Positions 42,561 to 52,159 of a DNA stretch of 64,000 nucleotides are shown in pieces (the first letter of the stretch is position 1; each line of letters begins with the position of its first letter). The position numbers and the translations under genes are program-made. Under the pieces are notes generated by a model. That model had not been told where the DNA came from. It made no database searches and saw nothing but the letters and a program-made list of their open reading frames with translations. Source of the DNA: Pseudomonas sp. TTU2014-080ASC (GTDB lineage Bacteria; Pseudomonadota; Gammaproteobacteria; Pseudomonadales; Pseudomonadaceae). The DNA is taken from assembly GCF_001446935.1 (NCBI RefSeq), contig NZ_LKKK01000002.1, positions 310,001 to 374,000 of the forward strand, read 5' to 3'.

Positions 42561-42596
42561 CACCCTGCATTGCTGGAGTTTTGGGTGCATCGTGAC

Positions 42597-43325
42597 TCAA
42601 CTCCAGAGTTGGCCGACCGGAGTTTGCACTGAGTAATGAGTCGCTACTTGCGCCTGTAACAACTCAGCTGTAGCCAGCGCATCTGTCAGCGCGTGGTGAG
42701 CCATATAGGGCGGTAAGTGGTAACGCTTACGGCTGTCATCCAGACGGATTGAGACCGGCTTACGTCCCAAAAGACGGTCGAACCAGTTGGGCTGGCGCTT
42801 GGGATAGAGCATGGCCTCGAGCTGCATGGTGTCGATCAACGGGAACTGCCAACCCTCGCCCAAATGCAGGCGTGCAGCCTGATCCAAAAACTGCCGCTCG
42901 ATAGTGCGGTAATGCACCACCATCACGCGCCCGGCCATATAGTCTAAAAGCTCATCGAGGATCGCCGGCAGTGGCGGGGCATGGCGGATATCGCTGTGGG
43001 TGATGTGGTGGAAGGTCACCGACTCGCTGCTCAGCTCCGTATCGGGTTTAACCACCCAATAACGGCCTTCACCGCAGCGGATGCGTTGCAGATTAAATGG
43101 CACCAGACCGAGGCTGACGATGGCGTCGCGGCTGGCGTCCAGCCCGGTGGTTTCCACATCCAGCGCCAATAGCGGGACCTCCGCCAGCGGCGTATCTGCA
43201 GCGACAGCTCCTGCTTCATAAAAAGCGCGCAGGCGCGGCGTTTTGCATCCGGCGGCCAGCGCCTTGAAGCGCTCTGACCAGTCCAGTGTTTGCGTCGGCT
43301 GGCGTAACAGGCTGAGCATGCTCAT
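42597..43325 (-). CDS. DnaQ-like 3'-5' exonuclease (DEDDh)
   Basis: 242 aa. Exo I motif LLALDVETTGLD (Asp/Glu ligands), Exo II with VVHYRTIERQFLD and Exo III HHALTDALATAEL with His and Asp. These are the residues of the polymerase III epsilon superfamily. It follows a CBS/nucleotidyltransferase gene with an ATGA overlap. This pair is common in gammaproteobacteria, and the joint role is thought to involve nucleic acid or nucleotide turnover, but is not established. Confidence 0.9.
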   Translation of the reverse strand: MSMLSLLRQPTQTLDWSERFKALAAGCKTPRLRAFYEAGAVAADTPLAEVPLLALDVETTGLDASRDAIVSLGLVPFNLQRIRCGEGRYWVVKPDTELSSESVTFHHITHSDIRHAPPLPAILDELLDYMAGRVMVVHYRTIERQFLDQAARLHLGEGWQFPLIDTMQLEAMLYPKRQPNWFDRLLGRKPVSIRLDDSRKRYHLPPYMAHHALTDALATAELLQAQVATHYSVQTPVGQLWS

Positions 43326-45190
43326 TTCCCTGCGTGCGCCGGGTAGCGGAAGCGCAGGAATTTCTGCGCACGGTTGAGCACCTGAAAGGCTTCTTTGAGG
43401 TTGTGGCGCTCGGCGGCGGAGACTTTCTCCGGCTCGATGTAGTTATCCGGCTCGCGTCCCTCGCTGACATCCAGCGCCTGATGACGGATGCGCACCATGC
43501 TGAGGAACTCCAGGGCATAGCGCAGCTGCTCCAGCGCCTCCGGCTGCAGCAGCTTGGTCTTGCTGATGTCGTCGAGGCGCTCCAGTGAATTTTGCGCAGT
43601 GCTGCCGCAAGCCAGGGCGTGCACGCGGATCAGGTCCGTCAGTGGCGCAGTGCCGCGGCCTTTAAGGTTGATGATATGTTTCTGGCGGCCATCGGTTTCC
43701 ATCACAAAGGTGCGGAAAATGCCTAACGGTGGCGTACGATTCAGCGCGTTGCGGGCCATGGCTGCGAGGAATGCGGGGCTCTGGCTGGCTTTGTCGGCGA
43801 GCAGGGCTTTGAGCTGATCGACCATGCGGGTCTTGCCAAATACGCCATCCAAATCGAAGAAAATGCTGCTGTTGAGCAGCGACTTGGCGTCTGGCTTTTC
43901 AATCCATTGGCTAAACAACTCGCGCCAGACCCGCAGCGGCTGTCGCCATTGTGGATTGCTGGCCATGATCCCGCCTTTGCAGTAGCTGTAACCGCAGGCT
44001 GCGAGGCCGTCGCACACGAATGCGGCCAGATTGCTGAAGTACTCGCCGTGCAGCGACGGATCGTAGCGGTCGCTGAGCACCAACGCGTTGTCCTGATCGC
44101 TGACCACCAGTTGTTCGTCCCGCGCCATGGAGCCGGCCACCATAAAGCAGTAGGGCACTGGCGGTGCGCCAAATTCCTGTTCGGCCAGCTCCAGCAAGCG
44201 CTGAGTAAAGGCGCGGCCGATACTCGACATGGCGCTGCCGATCATATGTGCAGTGGCCAGCTCACTGGCCATGCGCACAAAGCTGCCGCGCAACTCCGGG
44301 ACCAGACTCTGCAAGCCTTCAACACTGCTCTGGTTGAAGATGGCATTGACCAGATACAGGCTGTTCTGCGACTCGTAGCGGATGATGTCGGAGAGGTTGA
44401 GCAGGCCCACGGTGCGCTGTTGGTGAAGGATCGGCAGGTGGTGGATGTTGTTACGCAGCATGCACAGCATGGCGCTGAACACGCTGTCACTGGCGCGGAT
44501 GGTGGTCGGCTCGGGCGTCATTACGGCGCTGACTGGCGTCTGCCCGTCGAGCCCGGCGGCCAGCACGCGAGTGCGCAGGTCCCGATCGGTGAGGATGCCG
44601 ACCATGCCCGCCGCTTCATCGTCGCTGTCAGTAATCACCAGTGAGGACACGCTCTGTTCGGTCATCACCTGCGCCGCCTGCTGCACTGGCGTGTCTTGCG
44701 CCACGCAAACGGCCGGGCGGGAAATCAGAGATTGGACTTTAAGCTGGGTCAGCTCGCTGCCTTTGCTCTGATTCTTCACCGCTGACTTAAGCCGCGACTG
44801 GCCGTCGGCCTCAACAAACTCGGCAAAGCCGTCGTGCTGCTCGCAGAGCTGGGTGAAGGTGGCCTCGGGGATGAAATACACCAAGCTGTCTTCAATGGCC
44901 GTCGCCGGAAAGCGCACCTTGTTACTGCGCAACAGGCCGACCTGGCCGAAGATGTCCCCTTCACTAAGGCGGTTGTACAGTTCGCCGCTGCGCCGGTAGA
45001 TTTCCACAGCACCGCTGCGCAGATAGTGCAGATCGTGAATTGCGGCACCGTATCCAAGAATCTCGGTGCCCGCCTTGAAATAGGCGACCTCGACCTGAGC
45101 AGCAATGCTGTTCAAGGTGTCTTCGGGCAGGTTGTCGAATGGAGGAAAGCGCGCCAGATGGTCGCGGATTTCCACTATTTCGATCTGCAT
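43322..45190 (-). CDS. cyclic nucleotide-binding/CBS/DUF294 nucleotidyltransferase-like protein
   Basis: 622 aa from ATG 45190 (AAGGAGG upstream). Domain order: cNMP-binding fold (about 10-130, GDIFGQVGLLRSN), two CBS motifs (about 155-275, VGILTDRDLR and VGLLNLSDIIRY), the DUF294 nucleotidyltransferase core (about 345-480, MVAGSMARDEQLVVSDQDNAL with G-S and DxD ligands) and a C-terminal DUF294_C helical domain. It resembles GlnD-type transferases in the core. It is probably a ligand-sensing nucleotidyltransferase coupled to the exonuclease. Confidence 0.9.
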   Translation of the reverse strand: MQIEIVEIRDHLARFPPFDNLPEDTLNSIAAQVEVAYFKAGTEILGYGAAIHDLHYLRSGAVEIYRRSGELYNRLSEGDIFGQVGLLRSNKVRFPATAIEDSLVYFIPEATFTQLCEQHDGFAEFVEADGQSRLKSAVKNQSKGSELTQLKVQSLISRPAVCVAQDTPVQQAAQVMTEQSVSSLVITDSDDEAAGMVGILTDRDLRTRVLAAGLDGQTPVSAVMTPEPTTIRASDSVFSAMLCMLRNNIHHLPILHQQRTVGLLNLSDIIRYESQNSLYLVNAIFNQSSVEGLQSLVPELRGSFVRMASELATAHMIGSAMSSIGRAFTQRLLELAEQEFGAPPVPYCFMVAGSMARDEQLVVSDQDNALVLSDRYDPSLHGEYFSNLAAFVCDGLAACGYSYCKGGIMASNPQWRQPLRVWRELFSQWIEKPDAKSLLNSSIFFDLDGVFGKTRMVDQLKALLADKASQSPAFLAAMARNALNRTPPLGIFRTFVMETDGRQKHIINLKGRGTAPLTDLIRVHALACGSTAQNSLERLDDISKTKLLQPEALEQLRYALEFLSMVRIRHQALDVSEGREPDNYIEPEKVSAAERHNLKEAFQVLNRAQKFLRFRYPAHAGK

Positions 45191-45319
45191 GGAGCCTCCT
45201 TGGCGTGGGGTACAAGGTAAAGAATAGTGTTGTGCGGGCATTCAGGTCAGTTAAGACCATTGTGCTGACTGACAGTGCCATCTGCGTACACCGGTACATA
45301 ACAACAAGGACACGTATCC

Positions 45320-45886
45320 ATGCAGGATTGGGGCTTATGGGCAGGTTTGTTGCTGGCGCTGGGGTTGGTTGTCGGTGGCATCGTGATCTACAACCGCCTG
45401 ATCTTTAACCGGGTGCGGGTGGCCGAGGCGTGGAGTGGCATTGATGTGCAGCTCAAGCGTCGCGCCGACTTGATCCCGGCGCTGGTGGAGTGCGTGCGTC
45501 ACTACATCAAACATGAAAACAGCACACTTACGGCGGTGGTCGCTGCCCGCAGCCGGGCGCTTGAGTTGGACGGTGCAACACCGCCACAGCGTGCGCCGGT
45601 GGAATCCAATCTGGGCAGCGATCTGCGCAATCTGTTGGTGCTGGTGGAGGCTTACCCGGAGTTAAAGGCCGACGAGCAGTTCCGCTCTCTGCAGCGCAAT
45701 CTGGTCGAGGTGGAAGACCAGATCCAGATGGCGCGGCGTTATTACAACGGCGCTGTGCGTGAGTTGAATGTGCTGGTCGAGTCGGTGCCGAGCAATCTGC
45801 TGGCTAAAGCCTTTGCCTTCAAGCAGGCGGAGTTTTTCAGCCTCAGCGATCCGGCTCAGGCCGCCACGCCGAAAGTAGAGGTGTGA
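45320..45886 (+). CDS. LemA-family protein
   Basis: 188 aa. An N-terminal transmembrane anchor (about 5-25) is followed by the helical LemA domain: IYNRLIFNRVRVAEAWSGIDVQLKRRADLIPALVECVRHY. The function is unknown; members are membrane-bound helical scaffolds. It is one base upstream of a DUF2207 gene, the usual partner. Confidence 0.93.
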   Translation: MQDWGLWAGLLLALGLVVGGIVIYNRLIFNRVRVAEAWSGIDVQLKRRADLIPALVECVRHYIKHENSTLTAVVAARSRALELDGATPPQRAPVESNLGSDLRNLLVLVEAYPELKADEQFRSLQRNLVEVEDQIQMARRYYNGAVRELNVLVESVPSNLLAKAFAFKQAEFFSLSDPAQAATPKVEV

Positions 45887-45887
45887 G

Positions 45888-47804
45888 ATGCACGCCATAT
45901 TTCTCCGCCTCGCTTTCTGTCTGCTGTGCCTGCCGCTACTGGCCAGCGCAGAGGAAACCATCAAAGATTTCGACGTCACTTTGCAGGTGCAGGCAGACGG
46001 CAAACTGCTGATCACCGAACGCATCCGCGTGCAGGCCGAGGGTCGGCAGATCAAGCGTGGTATCTACCGGGATGTGCCGGAAAGCTATGCCGAGCGTGGC
46101 GAGCTGATCCACCGTGCGCCGGTGACACTGATTTCAGTGGCCCGTGATGGCCAGAGCGAGCCGGTACGCAGTGAGCGCACAGGCTCATGGCGACGCTTTT
46201 ATATCGGCTCGGCGGATCAGGAGCTGACGCCTGGCGAGTACACCTACGAGCTGAATTATCAGGTTGAGCAGGCGTTGTACTTCCACCCCGGTACTGACGA
46301 GCTGTACTGGAACGTCACTGGTAACGAGTGGAGCTTCCCCATCGAGCAGGTCTCAGCAGAAGTGCTGTTGCCGGAAGGCGTGGTGATCAACAACCTCAGT
46401 GCCTACACTGGCAGCACCGGGGACAAAGGCGATGCTTTTGAAATACTGGAGCGTGAAGACAACCGCGTGCGTGTGCGCACCACCCAGCCGTTGGCGGCCT
46501 ATCAGGGGCTGACTATTGCTCTGGATTGGCCGCAGGGTGTGATTGCCCGGCCTTCATCAACCGAGGCATTGACGCTTTCACTCCGGGGCAACCTGGGGTT
46601 GGTTGTCGGGGCGCTGGCTCTGTTCGGCCTGGCCATCTTCTATCACCGCACCTGGAAGCGTGTAGGCCGTGATCCGGACAAGGGCTTGGTGGTGCCGCTG
46701 TTCCAACCGCCGCAGGGGATTGCCCCGGTGATGGCCGGGTATCTCTGGTTTCGCGGTTTCCGTAAACAGTTCACCGCCCCCAAAGCTATGAGCATCTGGC
46801 TGACGGAAATGGCCATCAGCAAGCAGCTGAGTCTGAGCGAGGAAAACAAGGGGAAACGCTTTACCTTGACTGCGGGCGAAGCGGCCAGTGACCTTCCAGA
46901 CTATTCCCAGCAAATGCTTAACGCATTGTTTGGTGGCAAAAAGCCGGAGACTCAGTTGACGATAGGTAAAGCACATGTGCCGCGCCTGGAGGTAGCGCTG
47001 GACCGTTTGAAGAGCCATTTAATCCAGCATGCCGCCAAGTGGTACAAATCCAATACGGGCCGGTGGGTGGTGGGGGTGGTGTGGGCTGCGGTTGGCAGTT
47101 TGCTCACCCTGTTTCTCAGCGCTGGTGCACTGGATGTGAGTGAGGCAATGATTGGACTGGTCTGCGTCAGTGTTTTCCTTCCTGCTCCACTGGTACTGAT
47201 GGTGTCATCGAAGAATGCGGCCGCTTGGCGTGATCGTATCGTGTTGGCCATCCTTGCTTTGATTTTCGGCTGGCCTGTATGTCTTGGCCTGTATATTTTG
47301 CTCACAACTGCAACTTTGCCCATCAATTTGCTGCTGATCAGCTACATGCTGCTGGTTGTGGTTTATCGTTTTCTCCTGCCCGCGCCGAGCCCAGAGGCTA
47401 GGGTGCTTTTAGATAAGTTGGAGGGCTACCGCGAATACCTGCGCCTTGGCGAAAGCGAGCTGCTGGAGCTGGCCGGTAATGTCCCGGCCATGAGCATTGC
47501 CCTGTACGAGCAGCACCTGCCGTACGCCATGGCGCTGGGCGTTGAGGACAAATGGACCGAGCGCTTCAGCAATGCCCTGAGCAAAGGCCTGCTGGGCCCC
47601 AACCATAACGCCTACCGTCCAAGCTGGTATCGCGGACGCATTCCGCTGGAGTCTCCATCGGCGCTGAGCAGTGCCCTCAGTGGTGGCCTGCTCAGCGCGG
47701 CTGCGCTGTCTTCCAGACCACCGAGCAACTCAGGTGGCGGGGGTTCCCGTGGCGGCGGCTCATCCGGTGGCGGACGCGGCGGTGGCGGCGGTGGCGGCTG
47801 GTAA
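45888..47804 (+). CDS. DUF2207 membrane protein
   Basis: 638 aa. A signal peptide (cleavage near ASAEE, about 20) is followed by the extracytoplasmic DUF2207 domain (DFDVTLQVQADGKLLITERIRVQAEG, KRGIYRDVPESY), a helix near 225, two or three helices near 400-490, and a Gly/Ser-rich tail SSGGGRGGGGGGGW. This tail is typical of the family. It pairs with LemA. Envelope function, mechanism not known. The 3' end abuts the folE2 stop on the opposite strand by one base. Confidence 0.9.
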   Translation: MHAIFLRLAFCLLCLPLLASAEETIKDFDVTLQVQADGKLLITERIRVQAEGRQIKRGIYRDVPESYAERGELIHRAPVTLISVARDGQSEPVRSERTGSWRRFYIGSADQELTPGEYTYELNYQVEQALYFHPGTDELYWNVTGNEWSFPIEQVSAEVLLPEGVVINNLSAYTGSTGDKGDAFEILEREDNRVRVRTTQPLAAYQGLTIALDWPQGVIARPSSTEALTLSLRGNLGLVVGALALFGLAIFYHRTWKRVGRDPDKGLVVPLFQPPQGIAPVMAGYLWFRGFRKQFTAPKAMSIWLTEMAISKQLSLSEENKGKRFTLTAGEAASDLPDYSQQMLNALFGGKKPETQLTIGKAHVPRLEVALDRLKSHLIQHAAKWYKSNTGRWVVGVVWAAVGSLLTLFLSAGALDVSEAMIGLVCVSVFLPAPLVLMVSSKNAAAWRDRIVLAILALIFGWPVCLGLYILLTTATLPINLLLISYMLLVVVYRFLLPAPSPEARVLLDKLEGYREYLRLGESELLELAGNVPAMSIALYEQHLPYAMALGVEDKWTERFSNALSKGLLGPNHNAYRPSWYRGRIPLESPSALSSALSGGLLSAAALSSRPPSNSGGGGSRGGGSSGGGRGGGGGGGW

Positions 47805-48698
47805 TCAGCGGCCCCAGTTGTGGCTGCTCTGTGCTACTGCATCGTGCGCATGCAGGCTCTCGGCATGCACCACCTTAATTTTGAAGGCGCTGTATTCAGG
47901 TGCTGTCAGCAGCGCCTGATGCAGGCGGCGGGCGGCGTCCTCACAGAACATCAGGTTTTGCCCGTTGGCCAACGCAAAGGCCTGCTCATCAGCACGCTTT
48001 ACGGCGGTCTGCACCGCTGTGCCGAGGGCTTGTTCGGCGCGGTCGATCAGGGCTAATAGCGGGATTTCGTCCATTACCTCAGGCAAGCGCACCTGCAGGG
48101 TCGCTTCACTGCGTTGGCTGTGTGGGGTGGCGACAATTCCTTCGTTAGAGCCCAGCCACTGCAGCAGGCGCTCGTGGTCCAGCGGTCGTTCGCCAAAGTC
48201 CTTGCTGAACTGCTGCTGAATCAGCTGGCGGGCCAGCGCGGCGGAGCAGGGGCAGGTCGACGAATAGCTCAGTTTGAACAGTAGTTCCACGTGGAACCCC
48301 CTTGCTGACTGGCTTGCACGCAGGGTGAAGGGGTAACTCTTCCAGCCTGACAGAGCGCTAATCAGCGCCGGACGGCTGAATACCGCCTCGCCGCTCAGGC
48401 GGATATATGCCTGCTCAGACAGGCCGGCATGGCTGTCCAGAAAACCTTTCAGCACCTGTTTTAGCGCAGCCAGCGTTAGCGGTCGTTGTTCCAGAGTGTG
48501 CAGCCCCAGAAACAGCCGTGACATGTGGATGCCACGGGCTTTGCCATCGTCCAGGCTGACGCTAGCATCGACGGTGGCGTTGATCGGTTGCTCGGCTAGT
48601 GTGACCGGTAGAGTAATTCCTTCCATGCCGACCCAATCGAGGGTGTGTTCGAGGCTGCTGGATTGTGTGGCTATGTCAGGCAAGGCGGGTGCGTTCAT
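47805..48698 (-). CDS. folE2: GTP cyclohydrolase FolE2 (type IB)
   Basis: 297 aa. GTP cyclohydrolase IB hallmarks: GIHMSRLFLGL, SGWKSYPFTLRAS, and STCPCSAAL with the metal/catalytic cysteine. FolE2 makes dihydroneopterin triphosphate without requiring zinc and replaces FolE1 during zinc starvation. A Zur-box-like palindrome lies 27 bases upstream, shared with the divergent COG0523 GTPase gene. Confidence 0.95.
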   Translation of the reverse strand: MNAPALPDIATQSSSLEHTLDWVGMEGITLPVTLAEQPINATVDASVSLDDGKARGIHMSRLFLGLHTLEQRPLTLAALKQVLKGFLDSHAGLSEQAYIRLSGEAVFSRPALISALSGWKSYPFTLRASQSARGFHVELLFKLSYSSTCPCSAALARQLIQQQFSKDFGERPLDHERLLQWLGSNEGIVATPHSQRSEATLQVRLPEVMDEIPLLALIDRAEQALGTAVQTAVKRADEQAFALANGQNLMFCEDAARRLHQALLTAPEYSAFKIKVVHAESLHAHDAVAQSSHNWGR

Positions 48699-48724
48699 CG
48701 GGATTCGGGCTCTTGGATTGCTTA

Positions 48725-48746
48725 ACTGTTATGTTATAACAATAAT
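48725..48746. promoter_or_regulatory. Zur box between folE2 and the COG0523 gene
   Basis: The AT-rich dyad TGTTATGTTATAACA (core 48727-48741) fits the gammaproteobacterial Zur pattern TGTTATATTATAACA with one central difference. Its place between two divergent zinc-starvation genes supports the call. Confidence 0.75.
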
Positions 48747-48827
48747 ATCGTGATCCCGAACACACAAATCCTGATGCGACTGAAGGCTCGCCGACCTTCC
48801 AGCGCCGCCGATGAGGAATACCCGCAC

Positions 48828-50033
48828 ATGAACCGTCCGCTCCCCGTAACCCTGCTCTCAGGCTTTCTCGGCGCAGGTAAAAGCACGCTGCTTAATGCCA
48901 TCCTGAAAAACCGCGACGGTCTTAAAGTCGCGGTGATCGTCAACGATATGAGTGAGATCAACATCGACGGCAGCGAAGTGCAGCGTGATGTCAGCCTCAG
49001 CCGCTCCGAAGAAAAGCTGGTGGAAATGAGTAACGGCTGTATCTGCTGCACCCTGCGCGAAGACTTGCTGATCGAAGTGGCACGTCTGGCAGAAGAGGGT
49101 CGCTTCGATTACCTGCTGATCGAATCCACCGGCATCTCCGAACCGCTGCAAGTAGCGGAAACCTTCACCTTCCGCGATGAGCAGGGCCGCAGTCTGTCTG
49201 ATCTGGCGCGGCTGGACACCATGGTCACGGTGGTAGATGGCGTGAATTTCCTGGCTGACTTCCAGGCTGCGGAAAGCCTGGCCAGCCGTGGCGAAAGTCT
49301 GGGCGAAGAAGACGAGCGCGCCATCAGCGATCTGCTGATTGAGCAGGTCGAGTTCGCTGATGTGCTGCTGGTCAGCAAGACTGATCTGATCAGCGCTCAG
49401 GAGCGCGAAGAGCTGATGGCGATCCTGCGTGGCCTCAACAGCGAGGCGGAAATTCTGCCGATGGTGATGGGCAACGTGGCGTTGGATAAGGTGCTCAACA
49501 CCGGCCGCTTTGACTTCGAGCGTGCCGCCCAGGCACCGGGCTGGCTCAAGGAACTGCGTGGTGAGCACAACCCGGAAACCGAGGAGTACGGCATTGCCTC
49601 CACCGTCTACAAAGCACGCCGGCCGTTCCATCCGCAGCGTTTCTTCAACTTCATCAACCGCGAGTGGCGTAACGGTCGCTTGCTGCGCTCCAAAGGCTTC
49701 TTCTGGTTAGCCAGCCAGTACCAGAGCGCGGGCAGTTGGTCCCAAGCCGGTGGTCTGATGCGTCACGGTCACGCCGGGCGTTGGTGGCGTTTCGTACCGC
49801 AGAGCCAGTGGCCGCAGGACGATGAAGGCCTGCAACTGATCATGAAAAACTGGGACAAGCAGGTAGGCGATTGCCGTCAGGAGCTGGTCTTCATCGGCCA
49901 GAACATCGACTTCGCGTTACTGCGTGAGGAGTTGGATGCCTGCCTGCTGGACGATCTGGAAATGCGGGCCGGGCCCAGCGCCTGGACTGAGTTGGAAGAC
50001 CCGTTCGGGATCACCGTGGAGGACGTTGCATGA
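48828..50033 (+). CDS. COG0523 GTPase, ZigA/ZagA-type zinc metallochaperone
   Basis: 401 aa from ATG 48828 (GAGGA upstream; earlier in-frame ATGs lack one). Walker A GFLGAGKST, the CxCC metal motif NGCICCTLRE, guanine motif SKTDL and the C-terminal CobW_C domain with HGHAGRWW. COG0523 proteins with a Zur box and folE2 neighbour deliver zinc to client proteins during starvation. It overlaps the DUF1826 gene by four bases. Confidence 0.92.
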   Translation: MNRPLPVTLLSGFLGAGKSTLLNAILKNRDGLKVAVIVNDMSEINIDGSEVQRDVSLSRSEEKLVEMSNGCICCTLREDLLIEVARLAEEGRFDYLLIESTGISEPLQVAETFTFRDEQGRSLSDLARLDTMVTVVDGVNFLADFQAAESLASRGESLGEEDERAISDLLIEQVEFADVLLVSKTDLISAQEREELMAILRGLNSEAEILPMVMGNVALDKVLNTGRFDFERAAQAPGWLKELRGEHNPETEEYGIASTVYKARRPFHPQRFFNFINREWRNGRLLRSKGFFWLASQYQSAGSWSQAGGLMRHGHAGRWWRFVPQSQWPQDDEGLQLIMKNWDKQVGDCRQELVFIGQNIDFALLREELDACLLDDLEMRAGPSAWTELEDPFGITVEDVA

Positions 50034-50677
50034 TGCTGGCGAAGGCGCTTGTTCCGAGCCCGCAACAAGTTGTCAGTGAGCGAATGGATGTGCTCGCTGA
50101 GATCCTGCGTGACGATGTGAATCTGGCCATCTGGCAGCGTCGTCTGCCGGTGCACATCAGTGAGTTTGCTGAAGCCTTGCTGGTGCAGGGCGATGCCTTG
50201 TCGGTGACGCGTCATATCGAGCTGGACGACCCGGAACAATTGGTAAGCCTCGCGGATTTGCTGCCTCAGTACAGCGATTTGCCGGGTCACGGCGCGTTTC
50301 TCACTGACCTCAGCTGGCTGGTTGGGGCCTATGCTTCTTTATTGGATGCCAGGCGTGTGGGCCTGCGCCTGCGAGCGCTGGATAAGGCCATGTGCTCGCG
50401 TTTCCATGTTGACCATGTTCCGGTGCGGCTGATCAGCAGTTACGCCGGCGTTGGCAGTGAGTGGCTGGCCGAAGGTGCTATGCCGCGCAGTGGTTTGGGT
50501 AATCCCGCAGCCGAGCCGGTGGATGCTGAGCTGATCAATAAAACCGCAGCAGGCCATGTGATGCTGGCCAAAGGGGAGCGCTGGGTAGGTAACGAGGGCG
50601 TGGGGATTATTCACCGCTCGCCGCAGCCGCCCGCCGGAACGCGCAGGTTGCTGCTGACCCTGGACTGGCTGGCCTAA
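50030..50677 (+). CDS. DUF1826 protein
   Basis: 215 aa; starts inside the COG0523 stop (ATGA). DUF1826 core: AIWQRRLP, GAFLTDLSWLVGAYASLLDARRVGLRLRALDKAMCSRFHVDHVPVRLISSYAGVGSEWL. The conserved C-RFHVDHVPVR segment could bind a metal or nucleotide. It recurs with Zur-regulated COG0523 genes, so a role in zinc economy is inferred. The function is not known. Confidence 0.85.
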   Translation: MMLAKALVPSPQQVVSERMDVLAEILRDDVNLAIWQRRLPVHISEFAEALLVQGDALSVTRHIELDDPEQLVSLADLLPQYSDLPGHGAFLTDLSWLVGAYASLLDARRVGLRLRALDKAMCSRFHVDHVPVRLISSYAGVGSEWLAEGAMPRSGLGNPAAEPVDAELINKTAAGHVMLAKGERWVGNEGVGIIHRSPQPPAGTRRLLLTLDWLA

Positions 50678-51027
50678 TACGCCATCCACACGCCCCGGCT
50701 CTGCTTCTCGCAGTAGGGCTTGAGGTAAGCGGCATCGCTGGCCACACCGTAATAGTGGATGTCCTGCTTGTACGGCGTACCGCTAATGCCCGCATTGCGG
50801 CACACGCCAAAGGCACCGATGGGGCATTGCTCGACAAACTCGACTTCAACTTTCTGGCCCTTGAGCTGCGGCGTGCAGAAGCCGGTGCGGAACATCGTCG
50901 GCGGGATGCTGCGGTTTTGCTGGCAGACTTTTACATCCAGCCGTTCCGCCTGGGTATGCACCACGCAGGCTTCGCCCCAGGCCAGACCAGATGAGGCCAG
51001 CAGTGTCAGTAGCAGGGCAATTCGCAT
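50674..51027 (-). CDS. small exported cysteine-rich protein
   Basis: 117 aa from ATG 51027, six bases after AGGAG. A signal peptide (MRIALLLTLLASSGLAWG) is followed by about 99 mature residues with six cysteines (CVVH, VCQQ, FCTP, QCPI, VCRN, YCEK), probably three disulfides. It is periplasmic. Convergent with DUF1826, overlapping by four bases. No family recognised. Confidence 0.75.
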   Translation of the reverse strand: MRIALLLTLLASSGLAWGEACVVHTQAERLDVKVCQQNRSIPPTMFRTGFCTPQLKGQKVEVEFVEQCPIGAFGVCRNAGISGTPYKQDIHYYGVASDAAYLKPYCEKQSRGVWMAY

Positions 51028-51147
51028 GGGCATCTCCTAGGCAGGCTTGGCAGTCAGGATCATGGGGGTAGCCAGCGCGAAATGATGCGTCAAAACTCCC
51101 CGGGCAATCCAGCGTTAGAATGCAGCCTTCCGACACCTGCACAGTCG

Positions 51148-52116
51148 ATGCCGATGCTGACTCAAATCCCCACCCATGTGATTGCCGGACCGCTCGGCGC
51201 AGGCAAGACCAGCCTGATCCGGCAACTGCTCAAACAACGCCCGGCCCACGAGCGCTGGGCCTTGCTGATTAACGAATTCGGCTTGGTTGGGCTCGATGCG
51301 GCGCTGCTCAGTACCGATGACGACGGCATCAGCCTCGGCGAAGTGGCCGGTGGCTGCCTGTGCTGCGTCAATGGCGTGCCGTTTCAGGTGGGCTTGGGCC
51401 GCCTGCTGCGTAAAGCTAAGCCGCACCGATTGTTTATCGAGCCCTCCGGACTTGGTCACCCGCTGCAATTGCAGGAGCAACTGCGTGATGTGCCGTGGCT
51501 GGATGTACTGGCGGTGCAACCGCTGTTGATGGTGCTCGATGCACAAGCACTTGCCGCAGGACAGAGCCTGCCTGATGCCCAGCAGGAAACGCTCGCCAGC
51601 GCCGCTTTGCTGGTGCTGAACAAAGCCGAGCAGCTGGATGAAAGCGCCCGCGCCAAGATCGCCGCACAGTTGCCGCAGACAGCCTTGCACTGGACCACTC
51701 AGGGCCGTGTGGAGCTGCAGCAACTGCCGGGCATTGCCACGCAGGCGCAAACCGTGGATGCAGCGCCCAGTTTGCCCGATGGCCCAACCCCGTTGGCGCA
51801 GCTCTGGTTGCAGGCCGATGAGCCGATCTGTCAGGTGCAGCAACAGCCTGAAGGCTGGAGCATCGGCTGGCGCTGGCATCCGTCACAACAGTTTGAGCTG
51901 ATGCGCGTGCAGCACTGGCTGACCGGTTTGCCGTGGCAGCGCGCCAAGCTGGTGTTGCAGACCAACGCCGGCTGGCTGTCGGCCAATGCCCTGAGCGGGC
52001 AGGCCCTGCACTGGCAAAACAGCGAGTGGCGCAAGGACTCGCGCCTGGAGCTGATTTTCACTCAAGCGCAAGATGTGGCAGTTTTGCAGGCTGCGTTCAA
52101 CGCTTGCCGTCTATAG
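51148..52116 (+). CDS. second COG0523 (CobW/P47K) GTPase
   Basis: 322 aa from ATG 51148; an ATG two codons later is equally possible. Walker A GPLGAGKTS, CxCC motif GGCLCCVNG, switch IEPSGLGHP, guanine motif LNKAEQ. The C-terminal CobW_C domain is short and has few histidines. It differs strongly from the GTPase at 48828, so the two serve different clients. No Zur box is visible in front, but the zinc context is shared. Confidence 0.9.
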   Translation: MPMLTQIPTHVIAGPLGAGKTSLIRQLLKQRPAHERWALLINEFGLVGLDAALLSTDDDGISLGEVAGGCLCCVNGVPFQVGLGRLLRKAKPHRLFIEPSGLGHPLQLQEQLRDVPWLDVLAVQPLLMVLDAQALAAGQSLPDAQQETLASAALLVLNKAEQLDESARAKIAAQLPQTALHWTTQGRVELQQLPGIATQAQTVDAAPSLPDGPTPLAQLWLQADEPICQVQQQPEGWSIGWRWHPSQQFELMRVQHWLTGLPWQRAKLVLQTNAGWLSANALSGQALHWQNSEWRKDSRLELIFTQAQDVAVLQAAFNACRL

Positions 52117-52159
52117 CCTGTGCGTTTCGTAACGCTGGCCCACTGTTCTAGGTTTTCCG

